From contig JANXXA010000108.1 in NCBI GenBank assembly GCA_025350885.1, positions 1 through 7,702 on the forward strand: a DNA stretch of 7,702 nucleotides, read 5' to 3'. Below, in pieces: positions 1 through 5,922 of the stretch. The stretch is from Phenylobacterium sp. Its GTDB lineage: Bacteria > Pseudomonadota > Alphaproteobacteria > Caulobacterales > Caulobacteraceae. The notes below the pieces were generated by a model. It ran no database searches. It was given only the letters and a program-made list of their open reading frames with translations, and was not told the origin of the DNA. Position numbers and translations under genes: made by a program. Each line of letters begins with the position of its first letter. Position 1 is the stretch's first letter.

Positions 1-1
1 A

Positions 2-235
2 ATTGTCTCCAGCGAACGTGCCAAATCGGCAATGACGACGCTGGTCGGTGTTTACGATCTCCGACTAGGAGACGCTCATCTACCTTCCGAGAAATTGATG
101 GCAGCATTCGAACTGGTGGGCGTCTCGTACAACGAGCCTGCGCTTTCTCGGGCGGCGCATCTCATCCACAACGTGGTCGGCGCACTGTTCAGGATCGCTA
201 AGATTCTAGATGGAGACGAGCGCGGAGGCACCTGA
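2..235 (+). CDS. C-terminal fragment of an unrecognised protein, possibly HEPN-like
   Basis: The reading frame is open from the window edge to the TGA at 233-235, giving 77 visible residues; the N-terminus lies outside the window. An internal ATG at 32 exists, but the frame continues upstream of it, so it is probably not the start. The visible part looks mainly alpha-helical. It contains the stretch YDLRLGDAHLPS, in which RLGDAH fits the RX4H motif of HEPN domains (RNases and nucleic-acid-associated helical bundles found in toxin and defence proteins). This family link rests on a short motif and is tentative. Base composition is visibly lower in G+C than in the genes to the right, and codons such as CTA occur, so the gene may have been acquired by transfer. 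It points the same way as the gcv operon but is separated from it by a long regulatory leader, so it is unlikely to share its function. Confidence 0.55.
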   Translation: MVSSERAKSAMTTLVGVYDLRLGDAHLPSEKLMAAFELVGVSYNEPALSRAAHLIHNVVGALFRIAKILDGDERGGT

Positions 236-250
236 CGGGACCGCCAACTT

Positions 251-285
251 GTTGCAGGTTCGGCAGCATAAGCCGGCTCTGCAAC
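251..285 (+). other. Stem-loop after the partial gene
   Basis: GTTGCAG (251-257) is the exact reverse complement of CTGCAAC (279-285). Inside it, CGGC (261-264) pairs with GCCG (272-275) around a 7-nt loop, with a 3x3 internal loop partly bridged by G-U pairs. It lies 15 nt beyond the stop codon of the upstream gene, so it could stabilise or end that transcript. There is no T-run after it, so it is not a standard intrinsic terminator. Confidence 0.4.
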
Positions 286-290
286 CCGCC

Positions 291-319
291 TTGACTCCCC
301 CGCCTCAATCCCGCATCCC
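291..319 (+). promoter_or_regulatory. Possible promoter for the gcv operon
   Basis: TTGACT at 291-296 closely matches a -35 box. A 17-nt spacer leads to ATCCCT (314-319), which is a poor -10 match. Transcription starting a few bases downstream would begin just before the first riboswitch stem at about 331, which is the expected arrangement. The call rests mainly on the -35 box and the position; the -10 is weak, although alphaproteobacterial -10 boxes often are. Confidence 0.35.
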
Positions 320-330
320 TCGCCTCGACT

Positions 331-414
331 CTCGCGGGAGAGATCGGGTCACTTGCACCCGGAGCCGAAGGCGCAACCGCCCCGGAAACGCTCAGGCAAA
401 CGGACCGCGACGAG
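331..414 (+). promoter_or_regulatory. Glycine riboswitch, aptamer I of a tandem pair
   Basis: This is the first glycine-binding aptamer in the leader of gcvT. The conserved core blocks are GCCGAAGG at 364-371 followed by CGCAA, and CTCAGGCAAA at 391-400 followed by CGGAC, as in the known gcvT riboswitch family. The closing stem P1 can form from CGCGG (333-337) and CCGCG (405-409). A P2-type stem is CGGGT (345-349) with ACCCG (357-361). A short linker of about 6-10 nt leads into a second aptamer, as in other cooperative tandem glycine riboswitches. The placement just upstream of the glycine cleavage operon agrees with the usual role: glycine binding raises expression of the degradation enzymes. 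Confidence 0.9.
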
Positions 415-420
415 CTGATG

Positions 421-545
421 CACGCTGGAAAGTCCCTTCCTAGCTCGTAGAGCGAAGTAGGGCGCCGAAGGAGCAAACGGCCGCCGCGCCTCCCACCTGA
501 AGGGAGCGGCGACCTGAAATCTCTCAGGCCCAAGGACAGCGGGGG
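421..545 (+). promoter_or_regulatory. Glycine riboswitch, aptamer II of a tandem pair
   Basis: The second aptamer repeats the conserved blocks: GCCGAAGGAGCAA at 464-476 and CTCTCAGG at 521-528, followed by CCCAAGGACAGCGGGG. The closing stem pairs CGCTG (423-427) with CAGCG (537-541). Its P2 arm contains CCCT (434-437) with AGGG (459-462) and an inner hairpin, GCTC (443-446) with GAGC (450-453). The variable P3 arm is long and carries CTCCC (490-494) with GGGAG (502-506). The last conserved bases lie only about 60 nt before the preferred gcvT start, so the switch must act through the short segment that follows. Confidence 0.93.
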
Positions 546-553
546 CGCGGGAT

Positions 554-601
554 GCCGGGGGTTCGCCCGCGGCTGATCGCGCCATCGTCAGCCGGAGCCC
601 T
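554..601 (+). promoter_or_regulatory. Probable riboswitch expression platform with gcvT ribosome binding site
   Basis: Two mutually exclusive folds can be drawn. Fold A is a compact hairpin, 554-561 with 566-573, with seven of eight pairs and a TTCG tetraloop. Fold B pairs GGCTGA (571-576) with TCAGCC (588-593) and, outside it, GGGTTC (559-564) with GAGCCC (595-600), including one G-U pair. Fold B buries the GGAG ribosome binding site at 594-597, whereas fold A uses the same bases and leaves it free. No T-run follows either fold, so control of translation rather than transcription termination is inferred. I folded this by eye and computed no energies. Confidence 0.5.
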
Positions 602-605
602 GCCC

Positions 606-1739
606 GTGTCGCCCATCGACCCGCCGCTCAAGACGACCCCCCTGCACGCCGCGCACATCGCCGCCGGCGCGCGGATGGTCGCCTTCGCGGGCTACGACAT
701 GCCGGTTCAGTACCCCGACGGCGTGCTCAAGGAGCACCTGTGGACGCGCGAAAACGCCGGCCTGTTCGACGTCTCCCACATGGGCCAGGCGCGGCTGACC
801 GGGGTGTCGCCGCTGTCGGCCTTCGAGGACCTGGTCCCCGGCGACTTCATCAACCTCGCGCCCGGCCGCCAGAAATACTCCGTCCTGCTCAACCGCACGG
901 GCGGGATCATCGACGACCTGATGGCCGGTAGGCCCGCCCTTCCTGATGGCAGCGACGAAAACGGCCTGTTCGTGGTGGTCAACGGCGCCTGCAAGGAGGG
1001 CGACTTCGCGGTCATCGACGCCGAACTGACCGGCCAGGTAAAGATCACCCGGCTGGAGGAACGCGCCTTGCTGGCGCTGCAGGGGCCGCAAGCCGCTGCC
1101 GTCTTCCAGGCCCATGTCCCCGCCGCCGCGGCCATGCTGTTCATGGACATCCGCGCCCTGCCCGGTTTCGGCACCGAGCTGATCGTCTCGCGCTCCGGCT
1201 ACACCGGCGAGGACGGCTACGAGATCTCCTGCCCCGCCGACGCCGCCGTCCACGTCTGGACCACGCTCCTGGCTGACGGCCGCGTGCGGCCCATCGGCCT
1301 GGGGGCGCGGGATTCCCTGCGGCTCGAGGCCGGCCTGCCGCTCTACGGCCACGACCTCGACGAGACCACCTCGCCGGTCGAGGGTGACCTCAGCTTCGCC
1401 ATCAACAAAAACCGCCGCCAGCAGCGCGATTTCCCCGGCGCCGCGAGGATCATCCGTGAACTGACCGACGGCCCGGCCCGCGTGCGGGTGGCGCTGCGCG
1501 TGCTGGAAGGCGCGCCCGCCCGCGAAGGCGCCGAGATCGCCGATCCGGCCGGCGCGATCATCGGCGTCGTCACCTCCGGCGGCTATTCGCCCTGCCTGAA
1601 AGCCGGCATCGCGCTCGGCTTCGTCCCCCCCGCCCACGCCTGCGTCGGCACGGCGCTGAAGGTCATCGTCCGCGGCAAGCCCCAGGCCTGCGAAGTCGTC
1701 AAAGCGCCCTTCGTGCCGCATCGGTATGTGCGGAAATGA
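606..1739 (+). CDS. gcvT: Aminomethyltransferase (glycine cleavage system T protein)
   Basis: GcvT takes the aminomethyl group carried on lipoyl-GcvH, transfers its carbon to tetrahydrofolate to give 5,10-methylene-THF, and releases ammonia. From the GTG at 606 the product is 377 aa, normal for the family. Recognisable pieces are KTPLHAAHIAAGARM near the N-terminus, GYDMPVQYP from residue 29, FDVSHMGQ, GGIIDDLM (Asp103-Asp104, one of which should be the conserved catalytic Asp), RSGYTGEDGYEI from residue 196, and GLGARDSLRLEAGLPLYGHD in the folate-binding region, followed by the C-terminal barrel domain. The start is chosen because GGAG at 594-597 is 8 nt upstream and family similarity begins only just after it. 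An in-frame ATG at 552 would add 18 residues encoded by riboswitch platform RNA. It is the first gene of the gcv operon; a palindromic repeat begins 4 nt after its stop. Confidence 0.95.
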   Translation: MSPIDPPLKTTPLHAAHIAAGARMVAFAGYDMPVQYPDGVLKEHLWTRENAGLFDVSHMGQARLTGVSPLSAFEDLVPGDFINLAPGRQKYSVLLNRTGGIIDDLMAGRPALPDGSDENGLFVVVNGACKEGDFAVIDAELTGQVKITRLEERALLALQGPQAAAVFQAHVPAAAAMLFMDIRALPGFGTELIVSRSGYTGEDGYEISCPADAAVHVWTTLLADGRVRPIGLGARDSLRLEAGLPLYGHDLDETTSPVEGDLSFAINKNRRQQRDFPGAARIIRELTDGPARVRVALRVLEGAPAREGAEIADPAGAIIGVVTSGGYSPCLKAGIALGFVPPAHACVGTALKVIVRGKPQACEVVKAPFVPHRYVRK

Positions 1740-1743
1740 ACCG

Positions 1744-1832
1744 GAATTACGGTGACAGTTGCAATAACCCCTTGCCACAGCTTTGCCCGCGACAATGGCG
1801 CCAATGGGTTATTGCAACTGTCACCGTAATTC
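1744..1832. repeat. Palindromic repeat with perfect 27-bp arms (REP/MITE-like)
   Basis: The left arm (1744-1770) and right arm (1806-1832) are exact reverse complements over 27 bp; the left arm begins GAATTACGGTGACAGTTGCA. The 35-bp centre allows a little further pairing: TTG..CCA near 1772 with TGG..CAA near 1796-1804. The element starts 4 nt after the gcvT stop and ends 40 nt before gcvH, so it is transcribed in the operon and would form a very stable RNA hairpin. No T-run follows on either strand. From memory, GAATTACGG-GACAG type ends resemble dispersed REP-like repeats linked to IS200-like (RAYT) transposases in proteobacteria. That link is inference, as no transposase is in the window. 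ACCGG occurs at 1740-1744 and again at 1837-1841, but it is too short to count as a target duplication. Confidence 0.85.
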
Positions 1833-1872
1833 TGACACCGGCTTTTCAACTCCAACGCTGAGCGAGGGTCCC

Positions 1873-2238
1873 ATGCGCTTCACCAAGGATCATGAATGGG
1901 TCGAGCTCGACGGCGATGTCGCCACCGTCGGGATCACCGCCTATGCCGCCGAACAGCTGGGCGACGTGGTGTTCGTCGAGACCCCCGATGTCGGCAAGAC
2001 CCTGAAGGCCGGCGACGGTTTTGCGGTGGTCGAGAGCGTCAAGGCCGCGTCGGACGTCTACGCCCCGATCTCCGGCCAGGTGATCGAGGCCAACGCCGCC
2101 CTCGGGGATGCGCCGGAGACCGTCAACGCCGCCCCCGAAGCCGCCGGCTGGTTCGCCAGGATCAGGATCGCCGACCCCGCCGAAGTCGAAGCCCTGATGG
2201 ACCGCCACGCCTACGAAACCTACCTGCAGACGTTGTAG
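1873..2238 (+). CDS. gcvH: Glycine cleavage system H protein
   Basis: GcvH is the small shuttle protein whose lipoyl-lysine arm carries the aminomethyl group from the P protein to the T protein and is reoxidised by the L protein. The product is 121 aa, a usual length. It opens with [15 protein letters not shown], typical of the family, and contains ESVKAASD, in which Lys57 is the lipoylation site, followed by [13 protein letters not shown]. The ATG at 1873 is preferred because family similarity starts there and GAGGG lies at 1864-1868, although the 4-nt spacing is tight. An upstream in-frame start at 1783 would translate the right arm of the palindromic repeat and is rejected. It is the second gene of the operon, isolated on both sides by palindromic elements. 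Confidence 0.97.
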   Translation: MRFTKDHEWVELDGDVATVGITAYAAEQLGDVVFVETPDVGKTLKAGDGFAVVESVKAASDVYAPISGQVIEANAALGDAPETVNAAPEAAGWFARIRIADPAEVEALMDRHAYETYLQTL

Positions 2239-2262
2239 CCCCACCCCACCGCAACAAAGTAT

Positions 2263-2412
2263 TGGCCACGGAAAACACGGAAAGAGCACGGAAAAAGAGG
2301 CCAGTCGTCCACGGCGGCAGATGATCTGATTGCGCGCAAGGCGCGCGATTCAACTTGGCTCAAGCCAACGAGATAATTCCTTTCCGTGCTCTTTCCGTGT
2401 TTTCCGTGGCCA
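2263..2412. repeat. Palindromic element with perfect 32-bp arms and nested hairpins
   Basis: Arms 2263-2294 and 2381-2412 are exact reverse complements over 32 bp. The left arm holds three copies of CACGGAAA, at 2267-2274, 2276-2283 and 2287-2294. The 86-nt interior has two hairpins of its own: 2328-2337 with 2341-2350 (ten pairs including six G-C and two G-U, loop AAG), and TTGGC (2355-2359) with GCCAA (2364-2368). As RNA it would be a long closing stem around a branched interior. On the plus strand the right arm is followed at once by T6 (2413-2418) and more pyrimidines, which is terminator-like, although the loop is unusually large. From memory, CACGGAAA-rich palindromes are dispersed in several bacterial genomes and produce spurious small ORFs. 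It fills most of the 201-bp gcvH-gcvPA gap. No clear target duplication is seen. Confidence 0.85.
2349..2377 (+). promoter_or_regulatory. Possible internal promoter inside the palindromic element
   Basis: TTCAAC (2349-2354), a 17-nt spacer and GATAAT (2372-2377) resemble a sigma70-type promoter pointing toward gcvPA. If active, it would let gcvPA-gcvPB be transcribed apart from the riboswitch-controlled leader, although the T6 tract after the right arm would lie near the start of that transcript. The match is imperfect, and A+T-rich patches give such matches by chance. Confidence 0.2.
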
Positions 2413-2439
2413 TTTTTTCTTCTCTTGGAATGACCTGAC

Positions 2440-3795
2440 ATGCGTTACCTGCCCCTCACGCCCGATGACCGCGCCCAGATGCTCGGCGTCATCGGCGCTC
2501 CTGACATCGACGCCCTGTTCGTCGATGTGCCGGCCTCGGCCCGCAGGGCGGCGCTGTTCGACCTGCCGCTGCACGCCGGCGAACTCGAGGTGGAGCGCGA
2601 ACTCACCGGGCTGGCCGCCCGCAACCGCGCGGCCGGTGACGGGCCGTTCTTCTGTGGGGCCGGGGCCTATCGCCACCATGTGCCGGCCAGCGTCGACCAC
2701 CTGATCCAGCGCTCGGAGTTCCTGACCAGCTACACGCCCTACCAGCCGGAGATCGCCCAGGGCACCTTACAGGTGCTGTTCGAATTCCAGACCCAGGTGG
2801 CCGCGCTCACCGGCCTGGATGTGGCCAACGCCTCGATGTACGACGGCTCCACCGCCTGCGCCGAAGCCGTGATGATGAGCCAGCGGGTCACCCGGCGCGA
2901 GAAGGCGATCCTGTCGGGCGGCCTGCACCCGCACTACGCCGCCGTCACCCAGACCATCGCCCACGCCGAGGGCATGACCATCGTGCGCCAGGCCGCCGCC
3001 ATCGACGCCGAGGCCGACGTCATCGCCGCCATCGACGCGGAGACCGCCTGCGTCGTCGTCCAGACTCCCAACGTCTTCGGCGTGGTCACCGACGTCACCG
3101 CGATCGCGCAGGCCGCCCACGCCGCCGGCGCCCTGCTGATCGTGGTCACCACCGAGGCGGTGTCCTTCGGCCTGTTGAAATCCCCCGGTGAGATGGGCGC
3201 CGACATCGCCGTGGCCGAGGGCCAATCGATCGGCAATGCGCTGAACTACGGCGGCCCCTACGTCGGCCTGTTCACCTGCCGCGAGGCGCTGGTGCGCCAG
3301 ATGCCGGGGCGTCTGTGCGGCGAGACGGTCGATGCCCAGGGCCGTCGCGGCTACGTCCTGACGCTGTCGACCCGCGAGCAGCATATCCGCCGCGAGAAGG
3401 CGACGAGCAACATCTGCACCAACTCCGGCCTCTGCGCCCTGGCCTTCAGCATTCACATGTCGCTGCTGGGCGAGGTGGGCCTGCGCCAGCTCGCGGCGCT
3501 GAACCACAGCCGGGCGCGGGAGCTGACGGCGGCGCTGGACGGCGTGGTCGAGGTGCTGACGCCCCGCTTTTTCAACGAGATCGCCGTCCGCGTGCCCCCA
3601 GGCCTTGCCGGGGGCGACGCCGCGGCGCTGGTGGACGAGCTGCTGGCCGACGGCATCCTCGCCGGGGTCCCCTATTCACGCCTCGCGCCGGGAGCCGGAA
3701 TGGACGACGTGCTGCTGCTCGCCGCCACCGAGACCACCACCACCCAAGACATCGCCGCCCTGGCTGCAGCCCTGAAGCGGAGGCTCGGCCAATGA
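2440..3795 (+). CDS. gcvPA: Glycine dehydrogenase (decarboxylating) subunit 1
   Basis: This is the N-terminal half of the glycine cleavage P protein, encoded separately. With GcvPB it forms the PLP-dependent enzyme that decarboxylates glycine and loads the aminomethyl group on GcvH. The product is 451 aa, normal for the split form. Family-typical stretches are [33 protein letters not shown] from residue 98, and SMYDGST at residues 132-138, followed by a large aminotransferase-fold domain; the PLP lysine is in GcvPB, not here. The ATG at 2440 has a weak GGAA site at 2427-2430, 9 nt upstream. The gene overlaps gcvPB in an ATGA junction, which implies translational coupling and equal amounts of the two subunits. 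Confidence 0.96.
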   Translation: MRYLPLTPDDRAQMLGVIGAPDIDALFVDVPASARRAALFDLPLHAGELEVERELTGLAARNRAAGDGPFFCGAGAYRHHVPASVDHLIQRSEFLTSYTPYQPEIAQGTLQVLFEFQTQVAALTGLDVANASMYDGSTACAEAVMMSQRVTRREKAILSGGLHPHYAAVTQTIAHAEGMTIVRQAAAIDAEADVIAAIDAETACVVVQTPNVFGVVTDVTAIAQAAHAAGALLIVVTTEAVSFGLLKSPGEMGADIAVAEGQSIGNALNYGGPYVGLFTCREALVRQMPGRLCGETVDAQGRRGYVLTLSTREQHIRREKATSNICTNSGLCALAFSIHMSLLGEVGLRQLAALNHSRARELTAALDGVVEVLTPRFFNEIAVRVPPGLAGGDAAALVDELLADGILAGVPYSRLAPGAGMDDVLLLAATETTTTQDIAALAAALKRRLGQ

Positions 3796-5372
3796 CCCTG
3801 ACCAGCGTGGGCCGCCCCACCCGGCCGCATCCGGCGATCTCTGAAGGCCACGCCTCGCTGACCGGCGGGCGGGGCCTGCTGCAGGACGAGCCACTGCTGT
3901 TCGAGCTCGGCGGCTGGGACAAGACCGGCGTCGATCTGCCGGCGGCCGAGCACGACGCTTCCGATCTCGGCGGGCTGCTGCGCACCACCCCGATCGGCCT
4001 GCCCGGCCTGTCGGAGCCCGAGACCCTGCGCCACTACGTGCGGCTGTCGCAGATGAACCACGCCATCGACCTGGCGCTCTATCCGCTGGGCTCGTGCACC
4101 ATGAAGCACAACCCGCGCCTCAACGAGAAGCTGGCCCGGCTGGCCGGTTTCGCCGACCTGCACCCCTTGCAGCCGGTCTCGACCGCGCAAGGCGCCCTGG
4201 AGCTGATTGATCGCCTTGCCCATTGGCTGAAGACGCTCACCGGCATGCCGGCCGTCGCCATGACCCCCAAGGCCGGCGCCCACGGCGAGCTCTGCGGCCT
4301 CTTGACCATCCGCGCCGCCCACGAGGCTGCCGGCCACGGCCACCGCCGCCGGGTCCTGGTGCCCACCTCGGCCCACGGCACCAACCCCGCCACCGCCGCC
4401 TTCGTCGGCTACTCCGTCCAGGAGATCGCCCAGACCGCCGACGGCCGCGTCGACCTCGCCGACCTCGCCGCAAAGCTCGGCCCCGACGTCGCCGCGATCA
4501 TGGTCACCAACCCCAACACCTGCGGCCTGTTCGAGCGCGAGGTGATCGAGATCGCGCGCGTCGCGCACGCGTCTGGCGCATATTTCTACTGCGACGGGGC
4601 CAATTTCAACGCCATCGTCGGCCGCGTCCGCCCCGGTGACCTGGGCGTCGACGCCATGCACATCAACCTGCACAAGACCTTCTCCACCCCGCACGGCGGC
4701 GGCGGACCGGGCGCCGGTCCGGTGGTGCTTTCGGCCGCCCTGGCCCCATTCGCCCCGGCCCCCTGGATCGTCCACGGCCCCGCCGGCCTGACCCTGGTCG
4801 AGGACGCCCGCGACGAGGCCGCCGCCGCCTTCGGCCGCATGTGCGCCTTCCAGGGCCAGATGGGCATGTTCGTCCGCGCCTACGCCTACATGCGCAGCCA
4901 CGGCGCCGACGGCCTGCGCCAGGTGGCCGAGGACGCCGTGCTCAACGCCAACTACGTCAAGGCCAGGCTGTCGGCCGAGATGACCCCGGCCTTTCCAGAT
5001 GGCCCCTGCATGCACGAGGCCCTGTTCGACGACAGCTGGCTGGAGGGCTGCGGGATCACCACCCTCGACTTCGCCAAGGCGATGATCGACGAGGGCTTCC
5101 ACCCGATGACCATGTATTTCCCGCTGGTGGTGCATGGCGCGATGCTGATCGAACCCACCGAGACTGAGTCGCGGCGAGAACTCGACAGGTTCTGCGATGC
5201 CCTGCTGGCTCTGGCTCGCGCCGCCAAGGCCGGCGATACCGAGAGGTTCACCGGTGCGCCCTATCTCGCGCCCCTGCGCCGCCTGGACGAAACCATGGCC
5301 GCTCGAAAGCCGAAACTCGCGTGGCGCCCCGAGCCCACAACTGTGGCGCCGGCGCCATTGGCTGCTGAATAG
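3792..5372 (+). CDS. gcvPB: Glycine dehydrogenase (decarboxylating) subunit 2
   Basis: This is the C-terminal, PLP-binding half of the P protein, 526 aa long. Family motifs are [20 protein letters not shown] from residue 97, [41 protein letters not shown], and [17 protein letters not shown], in which Lys295 is the expected Schiff-base lysine and the Gly-rich loop follows directly. The ATG at 3792 overlaps the TGA of gcvPA, and GGAGG (3779-3783) sits 8 nt upstream, a strong ribosome binding site. The frame is open farther upstream inside gcvPA, but that part is only a shadow. The last 15 or so residues ([15 protein letters not shown]) look like a disordered tail. It is the last gene of the operon. 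No clear terminator follows: the only stem in 5373-5493 is a weak 5-bp one, 5409-5413 with 5421-5425, without a T-run. Confidence 0.97.
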   Translation: MTLTSVGRPTRPHPAISEGHASLTGGRGLLQDEPLLFELGGWDKTGVDLPAAEHDASDLGGLLRTTPIGLPGLSEPETLRHYVRLSQMNHAIDLALYPLGSCTMKHNPRLNEKLARLAGFADLHPLQPVSTAQGALELIDRLAHWLKTLTGMPAVAMTPKAGAHGELCGLLTIRAAHEAAGHGHRRRVLVPTSAHGTNPATAAFVGYSVQEIAQTADGRVDLADLAAKLGPDVAAIMVTNPNTCGLFEREVIEIARVAHASGAYFYCDGANFNAIVGRVRPGDLGVDAMHINLHKTFSTPHGGGGPGAGPVVLSAALAPFAPAPWIVHGPAGLTLVEDARDEAAAAFGRMCAFQGQMGMFVRAYAYMRSHGADGLRQVAEDAVLNANYVKARLSAEMTPAFPDGPCMHEALFDDSWLEGCGITTLDFAKAMIDEGFHPMTMYFPLVVHGAMLIEPTETESRRELDRFCDALLALARAAKAGDTERFTGAPYLAPLRRLDETMAARKPKLAWRPEPTTVAPAPLAAE

Positions 5373-5493
5373 CTCGACGTGAGCAAAATTTAACCGGCTG
5401 GCGCCTTTACGACTCCTAAGGTCGTTCGCATATCAAGTTGGCACGGCGGCGGTTTCGATTGAACCTTCCGCGTGCCCCCAGGTTTAGCTCCCA

Positions 5494-5907
5494 GTGACTT
5501 TCGCCATGCCTTCTTTGCGCGTGCAGCGCGCCTCCGACGAATTTGCCCGCGACCTGGCTGGTCGCGTGGGGCGCTGGCTGCTGCTTGGGCTGGGGATTGC
5601 GCTCATGCTCCTGGCCCTGCCTCTGGTGGCCCTGCCCGGGCACCTTGGACTGCCGCTGCTGGTCATCGGCCTGATGATCGTGCTGCGCAATTCCTTCAAG
5701 GCCAAGCGCCAGTTCCTGAAGGCGCAGCGCGCGCATCCGAAGATGGTCTTTCCGATCCGCCGGCTGATGCGCCGCGACCCGGAGATCATCCCGGTTATGT
5801 GGCAACAGTACCTGCGCCTTGAGCGACTGGTGTTGCCGAAGCGCGCACGCTTTGGCGTGCGCTGCCGGCGCTACCTGGGCCGCCGCATGCGGACGCGAGC
5901 CGCTTAG
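5494..5907 (+). CDS. Small basic membrane protein of unknown function (PGPGW-like)
   Basis: This 137-aa product is not firmly recognised. Residues 28-64 are strongly hydrophobic and read as two short membrane helices joined by a turn at LPGHLG. This resembles the helix-PGPGW-helix layout of a family of small putative membrane proteins, although the full motif is not there. The C-terminal 70 residues are very basic (many Arg/Lys, for example RRLMRRDPE and RRYLGRRMRTR) and should lie in the cytoplasm, perhaps against membrane lipids or RNA. The start is uncertain: GTG at 5494 has only AGG 11 nt upstream, and the ATG at 5506 has no visible site. TTGAAC at 5459-5464 with GTTTAG 17 nt later could be a weak promoter. 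It is 121 bp after gcvPB and ends 15 bp from the oppositely oriented atpF. Coding bias matches the neighbours, which supports a real gene. Confidence 0.7.
   Translation: MTFAMPSLRVQRASDEFARDLAGRVGRWLLLGLGIALMLLALPLVALPGHLGLPLLVIGLMIVLRNSFKAKRQFLKAQRAHPKMVFPIRRLMRRDPEIIPVMWQQYLRLERLVLPKRARFGVRCRRYLGRRMRTRAA
5843..5862. other. Perfect 8-bp GC-rich stem-loop near convergent gene ends
   Basis: GCGCACGC (5843-5850) pairs perfectly with GCGTGCGC (5855-5862) around TTTG (CAAA on the other strand). It lies in the last 60 bases of the plus-strand gene and about 60 bases past the stop of atpF on the minus strand. It could mark the 3' end of the F0 transcript. There is no T-run on either side, so a terminator role is only possible; in GC-rich coding DNA it may be chance. 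Confidence 0.3.
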
Positions 5908-5922
5908 CGACGGCGTCGGAGG

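Noticed and set aside
588..1778. Long minus-strand open frame (396 codons) opposite gcvT
   Set aside because: It is a by-product of high GC third positions in gcvT. The translation is Gly/Asp/Val-rich low-complexity sequence with no family resemblance, while the plus strand encodes a clear GcvT.
1783..1872. N-terminal extension of gcvH starting at 1783
   Set aside because: It would translate the right arm of the palindromic repeat. The family-typical N-terminus begins at 1873 with a GAGGG site just upstream.
2263..2412. CRISPR-like array from repeated CACGGAAA units
   Set aside because: The units are 8 bp, spaced 9-11 bp apart and arranged as an inverted repeat; there are no unique spacers of 30 bp or so and no cas genes.
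2220..2441. Small open frames across the gcvH-gcvPA gap on both strands
   Set aside because: They read through the CACGGAAA palindrome and give repetitive peptides such as FRVFRG; no ribosome binding site or homology supports them.
3315..3791. Upstream in-frame extension of gcvPB inside gcvPA
   Set aside because: The extension is Arg/Gly/Pro-rich out-of-frame translation of gcvPA. The ATG at 3792 has a strong GGAGG site and an ATGA overlap.
3672..5135. Very long minus-strand open frame (487 codons) opposite gcvPB
   Set aside because: It is a shadow of gcvPB: compositionally biased, without motifs, and fully overlapped by a strongly recognised gene.
5344..5357. Perfect 14-bp palindrome TGGCGCCGGCGCCA near the gcvPB end
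   Set aside because: It lies in the coding tail and is made only of GGCGCC-type GC-rich words common in this genome; no loop or T-run makes it a terminator.
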